Source of the DNA: Desulfotomaculum nigrificans DSM 574
GTDB taxonomy: Bacteria; Bacillota; Desulfotomaculia; Desulfotomaculales; Desulfotomaculaceae
Reading direction: 5' to 3'
DNA length: 64,000 nucleotides
Assembly (NCBI RefSeq): GCF_000189755.2
Contig: NZ_KI912183.1
Coordinates: 2,842,255-2,906,254, forward strand
Notes under the pieces: generated by a model
What the model was told of the DNA's origin: nothing
Database searches by the model: none
Seen by the model: only the letters and a program-made list of their open reading frames with translations
Made by a program: the position numbers and the translations under genes
In this document: positions 58,717 through 64,000 of the stretch, one piece after another
How the letters are laid out: each line of letters begins with the position of its first letter
Position numbering within the stretch: position 1 is the stretch's first letter

Positions 58717-60255
58717 TTGCCACTGGCCAAAACAATTATGCTGCAGGGCACTTCCTCCCATGTGGGAAAAAGTGTACTTTGTACCGCCCTGTGCCGCATT
58801 TTTAAACAGGATGGCTTCCGGGTGGCCCCCTTTAAAGCCCAAAATATGGCCCTTAACAGTTATGTAACTGCGGACGGGGGAGAAATTGGCCGGGCCCAGG
58901 GTGTCCAGGCGGAGGCGGCCGGGGTGATGGCCACGGTCGCCATGAACCCCGTTTTAATTAAACCCAAGCAGGATTTAAACGCCCAGGTGGTGGTAATGGG
59001 TAAACCCCTGGCAGATATGAGTGCCCGGGAGTACCGGGCCAACTTCTTGCCTCAGGCGGTGGAACTGGTGCGTGAGTGCCTGCGTCAATTAAGGCAGGAG
59101 TATGAAGTGGTGGTTTTGGAGGGGGCCGGCAGCCCTGCCGAAGTAAACCTTAAAGACCGGGATATTGTCAATATGCGGGCGGCCATGCTGGCCGAGGCAC
59201 CGGTTATTCTGGTGGCCGATATTGACCGGGGCGGCGTCTTTGCCTCCCTGGTGGGCACGCTGGAACTGCTGGAACCTGACGAACGGGACCGGGTGAAGGG
59301 GTTTATTATTAACAAATTTCGCGGTGACCTGGAACTGTTGCGACCGGGCCTGGAATTCTTAGAGCAGCGCACCGGTAAACCGGTGCTGGGTGTTATCCCT
59401 TACCTGCATGACCATGGCATTGAACAGGAGGATTCGGTTTGCCTGGGCGAGCCGCAGCCAACTGTCGGTACCGCTGAAATTGATATTGCGGTGATCAAGC
59501 TGCCCCGCATTTCTAATTTTACCGACTTTGACAACCTGCGGTTAGTGCCGGGGGCGGCAATACGCTTCGTGGGACCGGAAGATTCTCTGGGTCAGCCTGA
59601 CGCCATCATGCTGCCCGGCACCAAAAACACCATTCAAGATTTGCTTTGGCTGAAAGAAAGCGGTTTAGCCGGACAGATGCAGGCCTTGGCCCGCCAGGGG
59701 GTGCCGGTGGTGGGTATCTGCGGTGGCTACCAAATGCTGGGCACCATGCTGTACGACCCTCAGGGTACCGAGGCCGGAGTAGGGGATGTGACCGGATTAG
59801 GTCTTTTAGATATCGAAACCACCTTCCATCCAGTGAAACAAACCCACCAGTGCAGGGCTAAAATAACTTGCCCGACACTTCCCTGGTATGATATAACTAA
59901 CCAGGAAATAAAAGGTTACGAGATCCATACCGGTGAGGTAAAATTAGGTGCCGGAGTTAAGGCTCTGTTAGAAATTACCAGCCGTTCCGGCAGTCCGGTG
60001 GCGGTGATGGACGGAGCGGTGGATCATACCGGTCGTATCTTTGGCACCCACCTGCATGGCTTTTTTGACAACCCGCAGGTACTTCTGGGTTGGATTAATT
60101 TTTTGCGGCGGCGTAAGGGTTTAAGCCAACTGTCCATTGAGCAAATGCCGGTGATGCAGCGGGAGAAAAATTATGACCGGCTGGCGGAGGTTGTCCGCGG
60201 CTCCCTGGATATGCCTAAGCTGTACCACCTGATGGGTCTGGGTGTAAGGTCATGA
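58717..60255 (+). CDS. cbiP: Cobyric acid synthase
   Basis: A 512-residue glutamine amidotransferase (CbiP/CobQ) that amidates b, d, e and g side chains. LQGTSSHVGKSVLCTALCRI is the P-loop (about 9-28), and FKAQNMALNSYVT the family mark; the glutaminase domain has VVGICGGYQMLG (Cys about 334). TTG 58717 has AAAGGAGGG upstream. It overlaps cbiB by 4 bases. Confidence 0.95.
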   Translation: MPLAKTIMLQGTSSHVGKSVLCTALCRIFKQDGFRVAPFKAQNMALNSYVTADGGEIGRAQGVQAEAAGVMATVAMNPVLIKPKQDLNAQVVVMGKPLADMSAREYRANFLPQAVELVRECLRQLRQEYEVVVLEGAGSPAEVNLKDRDIVNMRAAMLAEAPVILVADIDRGGVFASLVGTLELLEPDERDRVKGFIINKFRGDLELLRPGLEFLEQRTGKPVLGVIPYLHDHGIEQEDSVCLGEPQPTVGTAEIDIAVIKLPRISNFTDFDNLRLVPGAAIRFVGPEDSLGQPDAIMLPGTKNTIQDLLWLKESGLAGQMQALARQGVPVVGICGGYQMLGTMLYDPQGTEAGVGDVTGLGLLDIETTFHPVKQTHQCRAKITCPTLPWYDITNQEIKGYEIHTGEVKLGAGVKALLEITSRSGSPVAVMDGAVDHTGRIFGTHLHGFFDNPQVLLGWINFLRRRKGLSQLSIEQMPVMQREKNYDRLAEVVRGSLDMPKLYHLMGLGVRS

Positions 60256-61199
60256 GTATACTCATTCTCGGTGCTGTGATCATTGACCTGGTGGTAGGAG
60301 ACCCCCGTAACATCCCGCATCCGGTAATATTAATAGGTAAGTTAATTAGTTGGTGTGAGACCGTGGTGCGTAAAATCACCGGTAAAGACCTGGGGTTAAG
60401 AATCCTGGGCCTGCTGCTGGTACTGGTGGTATGCGGCTGTACTTATTTAGCCACCTGGTGGCTCATTTGGCTGGCCGGCAGGGTGCATATTTATCTGGCG
60501 GTGGCGGTTCACCTGTGGTTACTTTCCACCACCCTGGCCCTGAAGGGTTTACGCCAGCACGCCCAGGCGGTGGCGGACCCGTTGGCCCGGGGTGATGTGA
60601 TTACCGCCCGGCAAAAGTTAGCCCTGATTGTGGGACGGGATACCCATCATTTAGACCAACGGGAGATCATCCGGGGGGCGGTGGAAACGGTGGCGGAGAA
60701 TACAGTGGATGGTATTATCTCGCCGCTTTTTTACGCTTTTCTGGGCGGGGCTCCCCTGGCCATGACTTATAAGGCCATTAATACTATGGACAGTATGATC
60801 GGGCATAAAGATGAGCGTTACCGGCACCTGGGCTGGGCCGCCGCCCGGCTGGATGACCTGGTCAACTATCTGCCTGCCAGGTTAACGGCTATTTTTTACC
60901 TGCTGCTGGCTGTTTTTACCACCGGAGGTTTAAAAAACGTGGCTCGCGCCATTTGGTATGATGCGCCCAAGCACCCCAGCCCCAACAGCGGCATCCCCGA
61001 AGCAGCGGTGGCCGGGGCTCTGGGGGTACAACTGGGCGGTGTCAACTACTACCGTGGTAAAATATCCCGGCGGGCCCTCATGGGAGAAGCTAAAAGGCCG
61101 CTCACCTATCACCATATTCAGCAGGCGTTGGATCTAACCTATGCCGTAACAGCCCTGGCAGCAGCCAGCGGTGTGTTAGTAACGTATCTAGTGAAATAG
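60252..61199 (+). CDS. cbiB: Adenosylcobinamide-phosphate synthase
   Basis: A 315-residue integral membrane protein (4-5 helices) that joins aminopropanol phosphate to adenosylcobyrate. DLVVGDPRNIPHPVILIGKLI at the start, GRDTHHLDQREIIRGAVETVAEN and KAINTMDSMIGHKDERY are the CbiB/CobD marks. ATG 60252 overlaps cbiP. It ends the first block; a 222-base gap with repeat-like sequence follows before cobS. Confidence 0.94.
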   Translation: MSILILGAVIIDLVVGDPRNIPHPVILIGKLISWCETVVRKITGKDLGLRILGLLLVLVVCGCTYLATWWLIWLAGRVHIYLAVAVHLWLLSTTLALKGLRQHAQAVADPLARGDVITARQKLALIVGRDTHHLDQREIIRGAVETVAENTVDGIISPLFYAFLGGAPLAMTYKAINTMDSMIGHKDERYRHLGWAAARLDDLVNYLPARLTAIFYLLLAVFTTGGLKNVARAIWYDAPKHPSPNSGIPEAAVAGALGVQLGGVNYYRGKISRRALMGEAKRPLTYHHIQQALDLTYAVTALAAASGVLVTYLVK

Positions 61200-61422
61200 T
61201 TATCAGTCACCGGCTGTCAGCTGTCAGCCTTAAGGGTCATCCTTAAAGGTCTTGTTGCTAGACTATAGGGTATTTCTAAAGGGTCCTGTTACTGGACCAT
61301 AAAGGAATACAGTATCAGTCCAACAACAGGATCAAAAAGAAATGCAAAATAAGTCTAATAGCGAACGGCGAAAAGCGAATAGCTGACCCCAACAGGAATA
61401 CCTAAAAGGAGGCCCCAAGAAA
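61200..61422. repeat. Intergenic region with short degenerate repeats
   Basis: The left part repeats CAGCTGTCAGC-like units, the middle has AAGGGTCATCCTTAAAGGTCTTGTTGC and AAGGGTCCTGTTACTGGACC, and the right part has AGCGAACGGCGAAAAGCGAA. No coding potential or clear riboswitch is seen. This looks like an accumulated intergenic repeat family. Confidence 0.5.
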
Positions 61423-62172
61423 ATGCTATCCCCCCTGCGCTTAGCCATCAGCTTTTTAACCATCATCCCCCTATATAACAAAAAAGCAGAAAACCAGGAA
61501 TTAACCCGATCAGTGTCGTATTATCCTGTGGTTGGCTTTCTGCTGGGGTCAATTGCTGCCGGGGTTTCTTACGGCCTGCGCACCCTGGGATTAACCCTGG
61601 CGGCGGATGTGCTGGCGGTGGTAACCATGATTATACTGACAGGTGGTTTACACCTGGATGGTTTGATGGATACCGCCGATGGCCTATTCAGTGGCCGCAG
61701 TGTGGAACGGAAACTGGAGATTATGAAAGACAGCCGGGTGGGGGCGATGGGGGTTATCGCCTTTATCACGGTGCTGTTGCTTAAAGTATCCTTTCTTTTT
61801 GAGTTAAGTCTGGCCCCTAAACTAACCGCTCTGATCCTGGCCCCCACCGCCGGTCGCTGGGCTATGGTCTATGCCATTACCCGCTATCCCTACGCCAGGC
61901 CCACCGGGGGGCTGGGAGCCTGTCTTAAGCAAGCCGGCAGGTGGCAGCTCGCCGCGGCCAGCATCTTTTTCCTGGCAGTCAGCCTGGCGCTAATGGGGCC
62001 CAGGGGGTTAGGCTTGGTTGGTCTGGCGGTGCTGGGAACAGTAGTTACTGCTTGGTATATTTCTAAATGTATTGGTGGCATGACCGGAGATACCTACGGA
62101 GCCACCGGGGAGTTGATTGAAACGTGGACGCTTTTGGCCATCCTTTTAGGCCAACAATTGGGAATAATCTAA
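61423..62172 (+). CDS. cobS: Adenosylcobinamide-GDP ribazoletransferase
   Basis: A 249-residue membrane protein (6-7 helices) that joins adenosylcobinamide-GDP and alpha-ribazole. The start reads LRLAISFLTIIPLY, and LHLDGLMDTADGLFSG with RLEIMKDSRVGAMG-like KLEIMKDSRVGAMGVIAF is the conserved active region. ATG 61423 has AAAGGAGG upstream. It overlaps nothing upstream but abuts the kinase gene. Confidence 0.94.
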   Translation: MLSPLRLAISFLTIIPLYNKKAENQELTRSVSYYPVVGFLLGSIAAGVSYGLRTLGLTLAADVLAVVTMIILTGGLHLDGLMDTADGLFSGRSVERKLEIMKDSRVGAMGVIAFITVLLLKVSFLFELSLAPKLTALILAPTAGRWAMVYAITRYPYARPTGGLGACLKQAGRWQLAAASIFFLAVSLALMGPRGLGLVGLAVLGTVVTAWYISKCIGGMTGDTYGATGELIETWTLLAILLGQQLGII

Positions 62173-62177
62173 AGCCA

Positions 62178-63035
62178 ATGTCCTCTGGCACAGCGGCTGC
62201 CCCGGGTACCTGTGGGGAACTGGTGCAGGGGACCATCAAAGGGGAGCCCTTTTTAGTCACCTGCCCGGTGGATTTGTGGAGTGAAGTAACGGTTGAGTTC
62301 AATCCGGGGAGTAAACCAGGAGCCAGCCTGGACAAATCCTGGCAGGCGTTAAAACTAACCATGAATTATTTGGGCCGGTCTGCTGAAGGAGTTGCTATCC
62401 GGCGCAAGAGCATTTTACCGGAAGGTAAAGGCATGGCCAGCAGCACCGCAGACATTGCCGCCACCTGTCTGGCCACTGCCCGGGCCTGCGGCCAGGAACT
62501 GCCGCCGGAAACCATCGCTAAAATAGCTGCCCAGGTGGAGCCCAGTGACGGTCAAATGTTTCCCGGCATCATGCTGTGTAATCACCTGACCGGAGAGCCC
62601 AAGAAATACCTGGGTCAGGCTCCTCCGCTGGATATTGTCATTGCTGATCCGGGCGGGTCGGTGGATACCGTCTTGTTTAACTGTCGGCAGGATCTGGCCA
62701 GTAAAAACTTCCAAAAGGAGCCGATGGTTAAGCAGGCTCTGGAGCTGGTTACCCGGGGCTTATTAACAGGGGATTGGGAAATGATGGGGCGTGGCGCCAC
62801 CATCAGCGCCCAGGCCAATCAACTAATGTTGCCCAAACCGTACTTAGCTCTGTGGCGGCAATGGGCCGCCGAGGTAGGGGCTTTAGGGGTGGTGGTGGCC
62901 CACAGCGGCACCATCATGGGTATGATTATGGATCCCGGGGGAGTGGACCCCCGGGAGGTGGCAGATTTTATTAAGCGCCGGAAACCGGAATGGATGGTCT
63001 GGTCTACCTCCATGATTAACGGCGGTCTTCGTTAG
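62178..63035 (+). CDS. pduX: PduX-type L-threonine kinase (GHMP family)
   Basis: A 285-residue GHMP kinase. APGTCGELVQGTIKGEPFLVTCPVD at the start and the ATP loop LPEGKGMASSTADIAATC (about 92-109) mark the PduX branch, which phosphorylates L-threonine for the CobD decarboxylase. ATG 62178 is used; there is a poor ribosome site, so translation is probably coupled to cobS (stop 6 bases upstream). Placement between cobS and cobD supports the role. Confidence 0.9.
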   Translation: MSSGTAAAPGTCGELVQGTIKGEPFLVTCPVDLWSEVTVEFNPGSKPGASLDKSWQALKLTMNYLGRSAEGVAIRRKSILPEGKGMASSTADIAATCLATARACGQELPPETIAKIAAQVEPSDGQMFPGIMLCNHLTGEPKKYLGQAPPLDIVIADPGGSVDTVLFNCRQDLASKNFQKEPMVKQALELVTRGLLTGDWEMMGRGATISAQANQLMLPKPYLALWRQWAAEVGALGVVVAHSGTIMGMIMDPGGVDPREVADFIKRRKPEWMVWSTSMINGGLR

Positions 63036-63047
63036 GAGGGGGAATAA

Positions 63048-64000
63048 TTGGAGCAACCAGGTCACGGCGGCAACGTTTGGCTGGCCGAGCAAATATACCG
63101 CATTAAAAAAGAACATATCATTGATTTTAGTGCCAACATTAACCCCCTGGGCCCGTCACCCAAGGCCCTGACGGCCATACAGCAGGCACTGCCCAGCATT
63201 AAACACTACCCGGACCCGGAGGCCGGCGGTCTGCGTGCAGCAATTAGCCATACCATTGGCCTACCGGAGGAACATTTAATTATGGGCAATGGAGCGGCGG
63301 AACTGATTTATGCCCTGGGGAGAGTGCTGCGGACCCGGCGGGTGTTATTACCGGTACCCACATTCAGCGAGTACGCCGGAGGATTGGCCGGGGTGGACCT
63401 GGTCCAGGTGCCGCTGGACAGAGAATGTGATTTTAATTTACAGGTGTCGAATATCGCCCGGCTGTTGCAGTCGGGTGATTTAGTCATTATTTGTAACCCC
63501 AACAACCCCACTGGCCAACTGGTGCCAGGGGATCAATTACGCTGGTTACTGCGCCGGGCCCGGGAACTGGGGGCCTGGTTGATGGTGGACGAGGCCTTCA
63601 TGGACTTTGTGCAGCCGGAGCAGTCATTGTTGCCTGATATTCCCCGACACAGCAACTTAATTATCGTTCGATCTTTAACTAAATTTTATGCCCTGCCCGG
63701 GTTGCGCCTGGGTTATTTAGCTGCTGCGCCGGACATGGTGCAAAGGCTGACTGATATCCTGCCGCCCTGGCGGGTCAACACCCTGGCCCAGGCGGCCGGA
63801 CTTGCTTCCCTGGCGGATCAAGCCTATCAAACCAGCACCCGGCAAATCATCACGGCTCAACGGGAATTTTTGACCAGGGGGTTAGCCCAAATACCAGGCC
63901 TCAGGCCCCTGCCCGCCGCGGCCAACTTTATTTTAGTGGACTGCCGGGACAGCGGTTACCAGGACAGACAAATTCAAAATTATCTTGGCCCCAGGGGTAT
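63048..64000 (+). CDS. cobD: L-threonine-O-3-phosphate decarboxylase (3' end outside window)
   Basis: At least 317 residues of a PLP enzyme of the aminotransferase class I/II fold (CobD/HisC-like). The start reads GHGGNVWLAEQIYRIKKEHIIDFSANINPLGPSP, then NPNNPTGQL, DEAFMDF and the PLP-lysine segment RSLTKFYALPGLRLGYL. This CobD branch yields (R)-1-aminopropan-2-ol phosphate for CbiB. TTG 63048 has GGAGGGGGAA upstream. The frame runs off the right edge of the window. Confidence 0.92.
   Translation, partial: MEQPGHGGNVWLAEQIYRIKKEHIIDFSANINPLGPSPKALTAIQQALPSIKHYPDPEAGGLRAAISHTIGLPEEHLIMGNGAAELIYALGRVLRTRRVLLPVPTFSEYAGGLAGVDLVQVPLDRECDFNLQVSNIARLLQSGDLVIICNPNNPTGQLVPGDQLRWLLRRARELGAWLMVDEAFMDFVQPEQSLLPDIPRHSNLIIVRSLTKFYALPGLRLGYLAAAPDMVQRLTDILPPWRVNTLAQAAGLASLADQAYQTSTRQIITAQREFLTRGLAQIPGLRPLPAAANFILVDCRDSGYQDRQIQNYLGPRG

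Overview
The window looks like the chromosome of an anaerobic, spore-forming, Gram-positive bacterium of the Clostridia, most like a sulfate-reducing Desulfotomaculum/Desulforamulus-type member of the Peptococcaceae. The support is indirect: a [FeFe]-hydrogenase maturase (HydF), the complete oxygen-independent cobalamin route, SleB-type and NlpC/P60 cell-wall hydrolases behind c-di-AMP riboswitches, a GerM-domain lipoprotein, S-layer homology domains, strong AGGAGG ribosome sites and many TTG/GTG starts. The species assignment is inference; no rRNA gene is present.

Layout. 1-1.3 kb: ammonium transporter (cut by the window edge) and its PII regulator. 1.4-4 kb: aspA-hydF on the minus strand. 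4.2-6.1 kb: glutamine-dependent NAD synthetase. 6.2-8.7 kb: small unknown genes and an endonuclease/phosphatase-fold protein. 8.7-11 kb: LysM-SleB hydrolase with a c-di-AMP riboswitch, L-lactate dehydrogenase, tRNA-Arg(CCG). 11-17.6 kb: a worn accessory region with a transposase fragment, a phased operator array, two related secreted proteins, remnants of membrane glycosyltransferases, one intact ArnT-like glycosyltransferase, and galU. 17.6-24.9 kb: an XRE-cupin regulator followed by hyuA-hyuB-cupin-M24 peptidase-NCS1 permease, a likely hydantoin or related N-compound catabolic operon. 25-34.5 kb: DUF502 protein, two paralogous CBS proteins flanking an NtrC-type two-component system, a sigma-54 promoter and a TauE/SafE exporter, then a Na/phosphate cotransporter and a YgjP-type metallopeptidase. 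34.5-40.9 kb: lipoproteins, an NSS transporter, phospholipase-C-like protein, LysM-NlpC/P60 hydrolase with a second c-di-AMP riboswitch, an SLH protein with an in-frame UGA near its end, and a GerM lipoprotein.

41-64 kb is dominated by cobalamin synthesis. cbiL and cbiK sit together on the minus strand at 41-42.6 kb. A classical cobalamin riboswitch with its own terminator precedes cobT at 47.3 kb, and after a 2 kb interruption the long overlapping series cbiA-cbiD-cbiE-cbiT-cbiF-cbiG-cbiH-cbiJ-cbiX-cbiC-cbiP-cbiB runs on, followed after a gap by cobS, a PduX-type threonine kinase and cobD (cut by the right edge). Between the cbi blocks (43.4-50.6 kb) lies an accessory patch: one intact ECF sigma / DUF4367 anti-sigma module with a divergent lipoprotein, two decayed copies of the same module, an ankyrin pseudogene, several small secreted proteins, a MITE-like element and a decayed duplicate of the promoter and 5' end of cbiA.

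No CRISPR array, complete insertion sequence or prophage is visible. The most interesting items are the three-copy divergent ECF module, the duplicated and MITE-split cbiA leader, the five heptads phased at 11 bp upstream of the secreted-protein pair, the sigma-54 controlled TauE/CBS region, and the in-frame UGA in the SLH protein. All functional calls come from reading the translated sequences; no database search was run.
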